DNA from: Citrobacter sp. Marseille-Q6884
GTDB taxonomy: Bacteria > Pseudomonadota > Gammaproteobacteria > Enterobacterales > Enterobacteriaceae
NCBI RefSeq assembly: GCF_945906775.1
Contig: NZ_CAMDRE010000001.1
Span: forward strand, 992,001-1,056,000
DNA length: 64,000 nt
Direction of reading: 5' to 3'
A program made the position numbers and the translations under genes. Under the pieces are notes generated by a model. That model was not told the origin of the DNA and did no database searches. It saw only the letters and a program-made list of their open reading frames with translations. This document shows positions 27,280-35,592 of the stretch, in pieces; the stretch's first letter is position 1; each line of letters starts with the position of its first letter.

Positions 27280-27331
27280 AGCATCTCCGGCGGTTTATCA
27301 TGTCTTATGAATATGGGGGCGGCCAGAAAAC

Positions 27332-27358
27332 AAAAAACCCCGCCGAGGCGAGGTTTTT
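27332..27358 (-). terminator. Terminator after rpmG
   Basis: On the minus strand AAAAACCTCGCC is followed by GGCGGGGTTTTTT, giving a G+C-rich stem with one mismatch and a T-run. It sits about 20 nt after rpmG and before mutM, so mutM is reached only by read-through or its own promoter. Confidence 0.8.
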
Positions 27359-27377
27359 CGTGACATCGAAACTAAAA

Positions 27378-27545
27378 TTATTTGATTTTAGCTTCTTTGT
27401 ACAGTACGTGCTGACGGACAACTGGATCGAACTTTTTCAGTTCCAGTTTTTCCGGCTTAGTACGTTTGTTCTTCGTGGTGGTATAGAAGTGACCAGTACC
27501 AGCAGAAGAAACCAGCTTGATTTTCTCACGAATACCTTTAGCCAT
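27378..27545 (-). CDS. rpmG: 50S ribosomal protein L33
   Basis: 55 residues, MAKGIREKIKLVSSAGTGHF at the N-terminus and KEAKIK at the C-terminus, matching E. coli L33. It is a small basic protein near the ribosomal E site. This is the form without zinc-binding cysteines. It follows rpmB by 20 nt in the usual rpmB-rpmG order. Confidence 0.96.
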   Translation of the reverse strand: MAKGIREKIKLVSSAGTGHFYTTTKNKRTKPEKLELKKFDPVVRQHVLYKEAKIK

Positions 27546-27565
27546 GATTTATTTCCTCTAAGTAC

Positions 27566-27802
27566 TTAGTACTTTTCGCCACGGGCACGCAGTTCAGACA
27601 GAACTGTTTCGATGCCTTTCTTATCAATTACACGCATACCTTTAGCAGATACACGCAGGGTGACAAAACGCTTCTCGCTCTCAACCCAAAAACGGTGAGA
27701 GTGCAGGTTAGGCAGGAAACGGCGTTTAGTCGCGTTCAGTGCGTGGGAACGGTTGTTACCGGTCACCGGACGCTTGCCAGTAACTTGGCAGACTCGGGAC
27801 AT
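27566..27802 (-). CDS. rpmB: 50S ribosomal protein L28
   Basis: 78 residues, the E. coli length. Motifs MSRVCQVTGKRPVTGN and FLPNLHSHRFW identify L28, a large-subunit protein. Basic residues are spread along the chain. It is the first gene of rpmB-rpmG(-mutM); the roughly 270 bp upstream up to radC should contain the promoter. Confidence 0.97.
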   Translation of the reverse strand: MSRVCQVTGKRPVTGNNRSHALNATKRRFLPNLHSHRFWVESEKRFVTLRVSAKGMRVIDKKGIETVLSELRARGEKY

Positions 27803-28074
27803 GTCTATTCTCCAAAAATCAAATTAGCTCGAGCTTCGTATGGGGTATTGGCGCCTCGTCAGGCTTCTCAGCCCGGTTATCGCAGTTCAATACACTTAAC
27901 CGTTCATACCGCATCATTGAACGCCGAATGAATGATTTCATGTATTCGCGAACTCTCGATTGCCAGGCCCAAATGCCAAACCCGAGATTCTCAAAGGTGG
28001 CGTAGTATACGCTGAGTCAGCGATGTGCTCAAGTCCCGAACAGACAAAGATCCCGATGGATCGCGTAAAGTGCG

Positions 28075-28740
28075 TTAAATCCAACCACGTTCCGCAAAAG
28101 AAACGTACTCTCCACGCCCAATTATCAGATGATCAAGCACCCGGATATCCATGAACTGACAGCATTTCACCACACGCTCGGTGATGAGTTTATCTGCTTT
28201 ACTCGGCTCTGCACACCCCGAAGGGTGATTATGCGCAAGGATCAACGCTGACGCATTCATTTTTATTGCCTCACGGACAATTTCTCGTGGATGCACTTCG
28301 ACATGGCTAAGCGTACCGGAAAAAAGTTTGCTGTGATTAATGACGCGATGCTGTGCATCCATAAAGATCACCAGGAAGATCTCCCGCTCTTCTTCCGCAA
28401 GCTGGCTTTGCAGAAACTCTCGCGCCATTTCCGGGCTAAGTATCGCACTTTCCTCTATCACCCGGACGTTGTAGTAACGTCTTGCCAGTTCGGCAATTCC
28501 CTTAAGTTGCGCATATTTCGCGATACCAATGCCCTGAACGTGGCTAAATTCTCTGTAATCAGCCGACAACAATCCATACAGCGAACCAAAATGCTGCAGC
28601 ATCTCTTTCGCCAGCGTAAGCACATCAGTCCCCCGCAATCCGGTGCGTAAAAAAAGCGCCAGTAATTCGACGTCCGTCAGCGATCGGATCCCCAATTTCA
28701 TCATTTTTTCCCGGGGCATCAAACATCCTGTATTTTTCAT
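28075..28740 (-). CDS. radC: RadC-family JAMM protein (YicR)
   Basis: 221 residues. N-terminal helix-hairpin-helix region (about 65-85, VQGIGIAKYAQLKG) and a C-terminal JAMM/MPN domain with the metal motif His170-x-His172, Ser175 and Asp183 (AHNHPSG followed by SKAD). The original radC102 repair phenotype was later assigned to recG, so the true function of RadC is unsettled. It is divergent from coaBC. Confidence 0.94.
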   Translation of the reverse strand: MKNTGCLMPREKMMKLGIRSLTDVELLALFLRTGLRGTDVLTLAKEMLQHFGSLYGLLSADYREFSHVQGIGIAKYAQLKGIAELARRYYNVRVIEESAILSPEMAREFLQSQLAEEEREIFLVIFMDAQHRVINHSKLFSGTLSHVEVHPREIVREAIKMNASALILAHNHPSGCAEPSKADKLITERVVKCCQFMDIRVLDHLIIGRGEYVSFAERGWI

Positions 28741-28910
28741 GCTTCCCCTCCGTTAGCGCCCGCATGGTGGCATAACGCTCGCACCGAATCGACGCTCTGT
28801 TCTCACTTCTTCGTAGCGCCTCGCAAAGTGGAGTACCGTCAAAAGCACGACAAATGGCGGATTGTGATAAAATATCCGCCTTCTGGTGTAACCCAACAGG
28901 AAAGATCATG

Positions 28911-30131
28911 ATGAGCCTGGCCGGTAAAAAAATCGTACTTGGCGTCAGTGGCGGCATTGCTGCCTATAAAACCCCTGAGCTGGTGCGTCGTTTACGGGAA
29001 CGTGGCGCAGACGTCCGTGTGGCAATGACCGAGGCGGCAAAAGCGTTTATTACTCCCCTGAGCTTACAGGCGGTTTCGGGTTATCCCGTTTCCGACAGCC
29101 TGCTTGACCCCGCTGCGGAAGCCGCGATGGGCCACATTGAACTGGGAAAATGGGCAGATTTGGTGATTCTTGCCCCTGCCACTGCAGACCTGATTGCCCG
29201 CGTCGCCGCCGGTATGGCGAATGATCTGGTTTCAACGATCTGTCTGGCAACGCCAGCGCCTGTTGCCGTTCTGCCAGCCATGAACCAGCAGATGTACCGC
29301 GCCGCTGCGACCCAGCATAACCTGGGCATTCTCGCTTCGCGGGGTTTGCTCATTTGGGGACCCGACAGCGGCAGCCAGGCATGTGGCGACGTCGGTCCTG
29401 GCCGCATGTTGGATCCGTTAACCATCGTGGATATGGCGGCTGAACATTTCTCGCCTGTCAACGATCTGCAACATCTTAATATCATGATTACTGCAGGCCC
29501 GACGCGCGAACCGCTTGATCCCGTACGTTATATTTCCAACCACAGTTCTGGAAAAATGGGATTCGCTATCGCTGCCGCCGCGGCAAGACGCGGCGCGAAC
29601 GTCACGTTGGTGTCGGGTCCCGTTTCACTCGCCACTCCGGCATTCGTACAGCGCGTAGATGTGATGACGGCACTGGAAATGGAAGCCGCCGTGCAATCTG
29701 CCGTGCAACAGCAGCAGATTTTTATCGGCTGCGCCGCCGTTGCGGATTATCGTGCAGAAACTGTCGCCAGTGAAAAAATCAAAAAGCAGGCGACGCAGGG
29801 TGATGAATTAACAGTAAAAATGGTCAAAAACCCGGACATTATCGCCGGCGTTGCCGCACTTGATGTTAACCGTCCTTTTGTTGTTGGGTTTGCCGCCGAA
29901 ACAAATAATGTGGAAGAATATGCCCGGCAAAAACGTATCCGCAAAAACCTTGATATGATCTGTGCGAACGATGTTTCGCTGTCTACTCAAGGGTTTAATA
30001 GCGACAGCAACGCATTACACCTTTTCTGGCAGGATGGAGATAAAGTCTTACCGCTTGAGCGCAAAGAACTCCTGGGCCAATTATTACTCGACGAGATCGT
30101 GACCCGTTATGATGAAAAAAATCGACGTTAA
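28911..30131 (+). CDS. coaBC: Bifunctional phosphopantothenoylcysteine decarboxylase/synthetase
   Basis: 406 residues from the second of two tandem ATGs (28908 and 28911), the E. coli length. The N-terminal CoaC flavoprotein domain (about 1-190) has GVSGGIAAYK, the catalytic histidine in MGHIELGKWADL and PAMNQQM. The C-terminal CoaB domain has ITAGPTREPLDPVRY and ISNHSSGKMG. It carries out two successive steps of coenzyme A synthesis. The 3' end overlaps dut by 20 nt. Confidence 0.97.
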   Translation: MSLAGKKIVLGVSGGIAAYKTPELVRRLRERGADVRVAMTEAAKAFITPLSLQAVSGYPVSDSLLDPAAEAAMGHIELGKWADLVILAPATADLIARVAAGMANDLVSTICLATPAPVAVLPAMNQQMYRAAATQHNLGILASRGLLIWGPDSGSQACGDVGPGRMLDPLTIVDMAAEHFSPVNDLQHLNIMITAGPTREPLDPVRYISNHSSGKMGFAIAAAAARRGANVTLVSGPVSLATPAFVQRVDVMTALEMEAAVQSAVQQQQIFIGCAAVADYRAETVASEKIKKQATQGDELTVKMVKNPDIIAGVAALDVNRPFVVGFAAETNNVEEYARQKRIRKNLDMICANDVSLSTQGFNSDSNALHLFWQDGDKVLPLERKELLGQLLLDEIVTRYDEKNRR

Positions 30132-30567
30132 GATTCTGGACCCGCGCGTAGGGCAACAATTTCCGCTCCCGACGTACGCCACCACTGGCTCCGCCGGGCT
30201 TGACCTGCGCGCCTGTCTTGATGACGCCGTAGAACTGGCTCCTGGCGCAACAACGCTGGTGCCGACCGGGTTAGCTATTCATATCGCCGATCCCTCACTG
30301 GCAGCAGTGATGCTCCCGCGCTCCGGGCTGGGCCATAAACACGGTATCGTACTGGGCAATCTGGTCGGTTTGATTGATTCCGACTATCAGGGGCAACTGA
30401 TGGTATCGGTCTGGAACCGTGGCCAGGACAGCTTCACGATTGAACCTGGTGAGCGTATTGCACAGATGGTCTTTGTACCGGTCGTGCAGGCTGAATTTAA
30501 TCTGGTGGAAGAGTTTGAAGCCACCGATCGTGGCGAAGGTGGCTTCGGCCATTCCGGGCGTAAATAA
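30112..30567 (+). CDS. dut: dUTP diphosphatase
   Basis: 151 residues from the second of two adjacent ATGs (30109/30112). It is a homotrimeric dUTPase that hydrolyses dUTP to dUMP, preventing uracil incorporation and feeding dTMP synthesis. Five family motifs are visible, including AGLDLRA, PRSGLGHKHGI, GLIDSDYQG, PGERIAQMV and the C-terminal ATDRGEGGFGHSG. It overlaps coaBC by 20 nt, so translation is coupled. Confidence 0.97.
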   Translation: MKKIDVKILDPRVGQQFPLPTYATTGSAGLDLRACLDDAVELAPGATTLVPTGLAIHIADPSLAAVMLPRSGLGHKHGIVLGNLVGLIDSDYQGQLMVSVWNRGQDSFTIEPGERIAQMVFVPVVQAEFNLVEEFEATDRGEGGFGHSGRK

Positions 30568-30583
30568 CCCGTAGAGAAGTATC

Positions 30584-30640
30584 CCACAGCGCAATAACGC
30601 AATAACATACCGCAAACAGTCGTTTGCGGTCGCTGTGTGG
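30584..30640 (+). repeat. Nested inverted repeats between dut and slmA
   Basis: An inner perfect 8-bp stem (CCGCAAAC 30610-30617, GTTTGCGG 30622-30629, loop AGTC) sits inside an outer 7-bp stem (CACAGCG 30585-30591, CGCTGTG 30631-30637). There is no T-run directly after the stem, so termination is doubtful. It may be an mRNA processing or stabilising structure. Confidence 0.5.
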
Positions 30641-30683
30641 ATGCCTGCCTGGCAAGTGCTTATTTTCAGGGGTATTTTGTAAC

Positions 30684-31280
30684 ATGGTAGAAAAGCAAAC
30701 TGCGAAAAGGAATCGTCGCGAAGAAATACTTCAGTCTCTGGCGCTGATGCTGGAATCCAGCGATGGAAGCCAACGCATCACGACAGCAAAACTGGCGGCC
30801 TCTGTTGGCGTTTCCGAAGCGGCATTGTATCGCCATTTTCCCAGCAAGACCCGCATGTTCGATAGCCTGATTGAGTTTATCGAAGACAGTCTGATTACCC
30901 GTATCAATCTGATTTTGAAAGATGAAAAAGACACCAGCGCACGTCTGCGTCTGATCGTACTGCTGATTTTAGGCTTCGGTGAACGTAATCCCGGCCTGAC
31001 GCGTATTCTGACCGGTCACGCGCTGATGTTTGAGCAAGACCGTCTGCAAGGCCGTATTAACCAGCTTTTTGAGCGCATTGAGGCACAGTTGCGCCAGGTT
31101 CTGCGGGAAAAAAGAATGCGTGAAGGCGAAGGTTACGCCGTCGATGAAACGCTGCTGGCGAGCCAGTTACTGGCTTTCTGCGAAGGTATGTTATCTCGTT
31201 TTGTGCGCAGCGAATTTAAATACCGTCCAACAGACGACTTTGACACCCGCTGGCCGCTCGTTGCCGCTCAGTTGCAGTAA
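30684..31280 (+). CDS. slmA: Nucleoid occlusion factor SlmA
   Basis: 198 residues from ATG 30684; the frame is open upstream but the N-terminus MVEKQTAKRNRREEIL matches the family. It is a TetR-family DNA-binding protein that binds specific chromosomal sites and blocks FtsZ ring assembly over unsegregated DNA. The helix-turn-helix spans about residues 30-52 (TAKLAASVGVSEAALYRHFP). It is followed by a REP pair and the convergent pyrE. Confidence 0.97.
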   Translation: MVEKQTAKRNRREEILQSLALMLESSDGSQRITTAKLAASVGVSEAALYRHFPSKTRMFDSLIEFIEDSLITRINLILKDEKDTSARLRLIVLLILGFGERNPGLTRILTGHALMFEQDRLQGRINQLFERIEAQLRQVLREKRMREGEGYAVDETLLASQLLAFCEGMLSRFVRSEFKYRPTDDFDTRWPLVAAQLQ

Positions 31281-31286
31281 CACGGT

Positions 31287-31357
31287 TGCCGGATGGCGGC
31301 TTCGCGCTATCCGGCCTACATAACCTGTAGGCCCGGTAAGCGTAGCGCCACCGGGCA
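31287..31357. repeat. BIME: two REP elements in opposite orientation
   Basis: The first REP (31287-31320) folds as GCCGGATGGCGG..GCTATCCGGCC. The second (31326-31357) reads TGTAGGCCCGGTAAGCG..CACCGGGCA in the inverse orientation. This is the typical enterobacterial REP pair between the convergent genes slmA and pyrE, where it can stabilise 3' ends and bind gyrase or IHF. Confidence 0.9.
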
Positions 31358-31362
31358 ATGAC

Positions 31363-32004
31363 TTAGACCCCGAACTCTTCCCGATACGCCCGTACAGCAG
31401 CCAGATGCGCCGCCATTTCCGGCTTCTCTTCCAGATAGGTAATCAGGTCTTTCAGGGTAATGATCGAAATCACCTTGCAACCATAATCGCGCTCGACTTC
31501 CTGGATTGCAGAAATCTCGCCACGACCACGTTCCTGACGATCAAGCGAAATCAGAACCCCAGCCAGGGTCGCGCCATTGGCCTGGATTATTTCCATCGAC
31601 TCGCGAATCGCTGTGCCGGCAGTAATCACATCATCCACCAGCATAACCCGCCCCTGCAGCGCGCTGCCAACCAGGTTACCGCCTTCACCATGGGTCTTCG
31701 CCTCTTTACGGTTAAAGCAGTACGGTAAATCCTTATCGTGATGTTCCGCCAGCGCAACGGCTGTTGTCGTGGCAATGGGAATACCTTTATACGCTGGGCC
31801 AAACAGCAAATCGAAATCAATACCGGAATCCACCAACGCTTCGGCATAAAAACGACCTAACAGTGCCAAATCGCGCCCGGTATTAAACAGCCCGGCGTTG
31901 AAGAAATAGGGGCTTTTGCGCCCGGATTTCAGCGTAAATTCGCCAAACTTTAATACCTGCTTGCCAAGCGCAAACTCAATAAACTGGCGCTGATACGGTT
32001 TCAT
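31363..32004 (-). CDS. pyrE: Orotate phosphoribosyltransferase
   Basis: 213 residues from ATG 32004 (MKPYQRQFIEFAL); a second upstream Met in frame would add five residues. It makes OMP from orotate and PRPP in pyrimidine synthesis. The PRPP motif is MLVDDVITAGTA, and the flexible-loop region around FNRKEAKTHGEGG is intact. It lies downstream of rph with the pyrE attenuator between. Confidence 0.97.
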   Translation of the reverse strand: MKPYQRQFIEFALGKQVLKFGEFTLKSGRKSPYFFNAGLFNTGRDLALLGRFYAEALVDSGIDFDLLFGPAYKGIPIATTTAVALAEHHDKDLPYCFNRKEAKTHGEGGNLVGSALQGRVMLVDDVITAGTAIRESMEIIQANGATLAGVLISLDRQERGRGEISAIQEVERDYGCKVISIITLKDLITYLEEKPEMAAHLAAVRAYREEFGV

Positions 32005-32035
32005 GGATTCGCTCCTCATCTCACTTTATTACGGA

Positions 32036-32063
32036 CAAAAAAAAGGGCGACAACGTCGCCCTT
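32036..32063 (-). terminator. pyrE attenuator terminator
   Basis: On the minus strand AAGGGCGAC (32063-32055) and GTCGCCCTT (32051-32043) form a perfect 9-bp stem with a 3-nt loop, followed by a run of T. It lies between the rph stop and the pyrE start. In E. coli, UTP level sets how closely ribosomes translating rph follow polymerase, which decides read-through into pyrE. Confidence 0.9.
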
Positions 32064-32067
32064 AAAA

Positions 32068-32784
32068 TCAATTTTCTAACGCCGCCTTCTGCGTCGCTAC
32101 AATGGATTCGATTCCCCCTCGGGCCAATGCCAGTAGGGTGAGTAGTTCTTCATGGCTGAACGGCTCGCCTTCCGCCGTACCCTGCACTTCTATAATGCGA
32201 CCATCTTCCGTCATCACGACGTTCATATCGGTTTCTGCCGCAGAGTCTTCAACGTACTCCAGGTCACAGAGCGCTTCTCCCCCCACAATACCGACTGACA
32301 CTGCCGCAACCATCCCTTTCATTGGGTTGGTTTTCAGCTTACCGCTTGCGACCAGTTTGTTCAGTGCGTCAGCCAGCGCAACGCAAGCGCCGGTAATGGA
32401 TGCTGTACGTGTACCGCCATCAGCCTGAATAACATCGCAGTCCAGCGTAATGGTGAATTCACCCAGCGTTTTCAGGTCAACAGCAGCACGCAGCGCACGT
32501 GCAATCAGACGCTGAATTTCCATGGTGCGGCCGCCCTGCTTACCTTTTGCCGCTTCGCGTGCGTTACGGGTATGCGTGGCGCGTGGCAGCATGCCATATT
32601 CTGCGGTGATCCAGCCCTGGCCCTGACCTTTCAGAAAACGGGGTACGCCTTCATCAATAGAGGCGGTGCACAGCACTTTGGTATCACCAAATTCGACCAG
32701 CACGGAGCCTTCAGCGTGTTTTGTATAATTACGGGTCAGGGTAACGGGACGCACCTGATTGGCACTACGACCTGCTGGACGCAT
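32068..32784 (-). CDS. rph: Ribonuclease PH
   Basis: 238 residues from ATG 32784 (MRPAGRSANQVRPV); the frame continues upstream but conservation starts here. It is a phosphorolytic 3'-5' exonuclease that trims tRNA 3' ends. Family motifs include CTASIDEGVPRFLKG, AEYGMLPRATHTR and GGTRTASITGACVAL. The gene is intact to its normal end KAALEN, unlike the frameshifted rph-1 of E. coli K-12 MG1655. Translation up to a point close to the attenuator supports normal pyrE expression. Confidence 0.96.
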   Translation of the reverse strand: MRPAGRSANQVRPVTLTRNYTKHAEGSVLVEFGDTKVLCTASIDEGVPRFLKGQGQGWITAEYGMLPRATHTRNAREAAKGKQGGRTMEIQRLIARALRAAVDLKTLGEFTITLDCDVIQADGGTRTASITGACVALADALNKLVASGKLKTNPMKGMVAAVSVGIVGGEALCDLEYVEDSAAETDMNVVMTEDGRIIEVQGTAEGEPFSHEELLTLLALARGGIESIVATQKAALEN

Positions 32785-32909
32785 GATAAAATCTCCGGCT
32801 TGAAACGAATGTGGCTGCGCATTATACGGACTTCCGACTGTTATTCCTATCCTGACAAGACATGGATGGCTATAATCCCTCCATCTCATCTTTAAAAACA
32901 GGAACGTCT

Positions 32910-33773
32910 ATGATCCGCAGCATGACCGCCTACGCCCGGCGTGAAATCAAGGGTGAATGGGGTAGCGCAACCTGGGAAATGCGCTCGGTAAACCAGCGTT
33001 ATCTGGAAACCTATTTCCGCCTGCCGGAGCAGTTCCGTAGCCTTGAACCCGTTGTACGCGAACGCATCCGTACGCGCCTGACGCGCGGTAAAATCGAATG
33101 TACGTTACGTTTTGAGCCTGACGCCAGCGCGCAAGGTGAGCTGATTCTGAATGAAAAACTCGCTAAACAGCTCGTTACCGCAGCAAACTGGGTCAAAATG
33201 CAGAGCGATGAAGGTGAAATTAATCCGGTTGATATCCTGCGTTGGCCGGGTGTAATGGCAGCCCAGGAGCAAGATCTGGATGCGATTGCCGCCGAGATCC
33301 TTGCCGCGCTTGACGGCACACTGGATGACTTCATTGTTGCGCGTGAAACCGAAGGTCAGGCACTGAAAACGCTGATTGAGCAGCGACTGGAAGGCGTCAG
33401 CGCCGAAGTGACGAAAGTCCGTGCGCATATGCCGGAAATCCTGCAATGGCAGCGTGAGCGTCTGGTGGCCAAACTGGAAGACGCACAGGTTCAGCTGGAA
33501 AATAACCGTCTTGAACAAGAGCTGGTGCTGATGGCGCAGCGCATTGACGTGGCAGAAGAGCTGGATCGTCTGGAAGCTCACATCAAAGAAACCTACAACA
33601 TCCTGAAGAAAAAAGAGGCGGTCGGCCGTCGTCTGGACTTTATGATGCAGGAGTTCAACCGCGAATCGAATACCCTGGCGTCCAAATCCATTAATGCTGA
33701 GGTCACTAATTCTGCGATTGAGCTGAAAGTATTGATCGAGCAAATGCGCGAGCAGATCCAGAACATCGAGTAA
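32910..33773 (+). CDS. yicC: YicC-family endoribonuclease
   Basis: 287 residues from ATG 32910 (MIRSMTAYARREIKG). The conserved N-terminal YicC domain and the C-terminal DUF1732 domain with RRLDFMMQEFNRESNTLASKS are complete. E. coli YicC has been reported as an endoribonuclease acting on the small RNA RyhB; that role is carried over by homology. It is divergent from rph and ends before a strong bidirectional hairpin. Confidence 0.94.
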   Translation: MIRSMTAYARREIKGEWGSATWEMRSVNQRYLETYFRLPEQFRSLEPVVRERIRTRLTRGKIECTLRFEPDASAQGELILNEKLAKQLVTAANWVKMQSDEGEINPVDILRWPGVMAAQEQDLDAIAAEILAALDGTLDDFIVARETEGQALKTLIEQRLEGVSAEVTKVRAHMPEILQWQRERLVAKLEDAQVQLENNRLEQELVLMAQRIDVAEELDRLEAHIKETYNILKKKEAVGRRLDFMMQEFNRESNTLASKSINAEVTNSAIELKVLIEQMREQIQNIE

Positions 33774-33802
33774 CGTTTCACGCACTCTCGCATCGCCTCA
33801 AG

Positions 33803-33831
33803 AAAAAACCACCTGCCTCACAGGTGGTTTT
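33803..33831. terminator. Bidirectional terminator after yicC
   Basis: AAAACCACCTG (33805-33815) pairs exactly with CAGGTGGTTTT (33821-33831) around a 5-nt loop. A run of A before and T after the stem makes it work in both directions, separating yicC from the convergent PilZ/HD-GYP gene. Confidence 0.88.
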
Positions 33832-33879
33832 GATCATGCCATCCGCAGATAATACACGAATACGGCAAGGCGCTATCCG

Positions 33880-35592
33880 TTAAAGGCCATAATCCGCAGG
33901 GTTGATAATATTCTCAATATAGCCAATCTGCGACAAATCGCTTTTCGAAATAATAATATTCAGATTCTCATCGGGAAATCTTAAATTTTTGACAATATTA
34001 ACGTGTTCTGGCTGCCCTTTACTCCCGGTATCCATAATCCATGCCAGAAACCCACCCGAGAATTTAGCAAGACACCCAATGGGGTATAATCCATAAAGCT
34101 GAATATAGGAACACAAAAACATCTTGTCGTAAGCGGAACTTAATTTATTAATTTTCTTGTAAGCGTCAATCGGTAACAGGGGTAAATCACCATTGCGCGC
34201 GTGCGTTAGCGTATCAATGATTTTTATCACTGAAGCCAGCCGAACTTTTGAAGATAGCTGTGCGCAGTGTTTCCCTGCCGGATAACCACTGCCATCAAGG
34301 CGTTCGTTGATATTATTAATAATATCCCGACAGGCGACCGATGGTTCCCATCCCAGCTCTGTAAATTTATTATTGAGTACCGCCACATGACTTTTAAGCC
34401 TGCTTTTTTGTGACGGATTCATATTGATTTTAAGTGAAGGGATCTCCTTACTCACCAATAAGAGTTTTCCAAGATTGTGCAATAGTGCGCCAAGAATCAC
34501 TTCTCGTAGGTCGGGATCGTGTGGGTCCCAGAGCAACAACATATCGCATAATCTGCCTGCAACCTGGATGGAATGCCTGACCCAATCAGGTTCATTGCGC
34601 AGCAACGACAATGCATACAGGAATGCTTTGCGATCCTTCATGACCAAATAGCGTAACGTATCGGCACAGTCGTAGAATATTGCTGCGGGGAAGGCATGCT
34701 GGGTCTTCATATGCATCAGCCCCACCTGAATTTTATGCGCAATTTCCATTACACCTCGCTCCATAGGCGTCTGCCGGGAGATTTTTTCACCTTCCTGGTT
34801 TTCTTTCAGAACCTTGCTTTTTTCTTTCATACCGGCCACAAACAGCGAAGAGGACGAGTGGGCTTTGTCACTAGCCCCTGTGCGAAAAATAACTTCCCTC
34901 TCCAGTTCATTAACGGCGTGAAAAATTGCCTCATTCTGGGAGGGTAATAAATTGATAAACTGCAATCCAACCGCCGCATAGCCGTTATTGCCTAGTGGAC
35001 GCATATGGCAAACTTTTGCTTCGGAAATAAAGCACTCACCATTAGGAAACTCCAGTATTAATGAAGGAACCTGCTGGCCTATTTCCAGGTGCAAGCTATC
35101 CGAGAGCGCAATATCAATCAGACAGCCCCCGGTAGAAAGATTACTCAACTTAGCCGTTATCGTGAAATCACTGGAATAAGCGCTAAGGCGCACTCTTGTT
35201 TTGATACCTAAAATCAACGGAATACGGATTGAACTTCGATTTTCTTTTATCAGCAATGATGGCGGAAGCTGGCATTCCAGACGATAAAATGCCGTATTTT
35301 TGCTGACAATCTTAAACGTCAAATGGCTAAGGCTGTACACTTCACGCTCAATGAACGTCAGTTCTTTTATCGTTTCAATATCAAAACAGATCGCTTCGCA
35401 ATCAATGTATTGCTCTATCTCTGAGTCTGGACAGGCGACATCCAGAACAACCGTTCCGGTATGAACATCTAACGTGAAAAGTTCGGCCTGTAACGCGTAG
35501 GGCATGTGCGGCGAAAACAGCGATATCTTATGAGGTCGCTGAAGAATAGAAAAGATCACCCTTGCGGAAGGATTTTTGTGTTGAATATCCAT
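33880..35592 (-). CDS. YcgR-like PilZ protein fused to a degenerate HD-GYP domain
   Basis: 570 residues; ATG 35592 is preceded by AAGAAGAG. Residues about 20-110 resemble the YcgR N-domain. Residues 115-230 form a PilZ domain with both c-di-GMP motifs: Arg119-x3-Arg123 (RSSIR) and Asn151-x-Ser153-x-x-Gly156 (NLSTGG). After a polar linker (240-280), residues 330-470 resemble HD-GYP, but LLHDIGK is LLHNLGK (Asp to Asn373) and HHExxDGxGYP is INERLDGSGYP, so metal ligands are lost. It probably binds c-di-GMP without hydrolysing it. HD-GYP proteins are absent from E. coli K-12. The locus holds dinD in K-12. No gene symbol is recognised. Confidence 0.82.
   Translation of the reverse strand: MDIQHKNPSARVIFSILQRPHKISLFSPHMPYALQAELFTLDVHTGTVVLDVACPDSEIEQYIDCEAICFDIETIKELTFIEREVYSLSHLTFKIVSKNTAFYRLECQLPPSLLIKENRSSIRIPLILGIKTRVRLSAYSSDFTITAKLSNLSTGGCLIDIALSDSLHLEIGQQVPSLILEFPNGECFISEAKVCHMRPLGNNGYAAVGLQFINLLPSQNEAIFHAVNELEREVIFRTGASDKAHSSSSLFVAGMKEKSKVLKENQEGEKISRQTPMERGVMEIAHKIQVGLMHMKTQHAFPAAIFYDCADTLRYLVMKDRKAFLYALSLLRNEPDWVRHSIQVAGRLCDMLLLWDPHDPDLREVILGALLHNLGKLLLVSKEIPSLKINMNPSQKSRLKSHVAVLNNKFTELGWEPSVACRDIINNINERLDGSGYPAGKHCAQLSSKVRLASVIKIIDTLTHARNGDLPLLPIDAYKKINKLSSAYDKMFLCSYIQLYGLYPIGCLAKFSGGFLAWIMDTGSKGQPEHVNIVKNLRFPDENLNIIISKSDLSQIGYIENIINPADYGL

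Noticed and set aside
27378..27569. Plus-strand frame over rpmG
   Set aside because: Antisense to the conserved ribosomal protein L33 gene.
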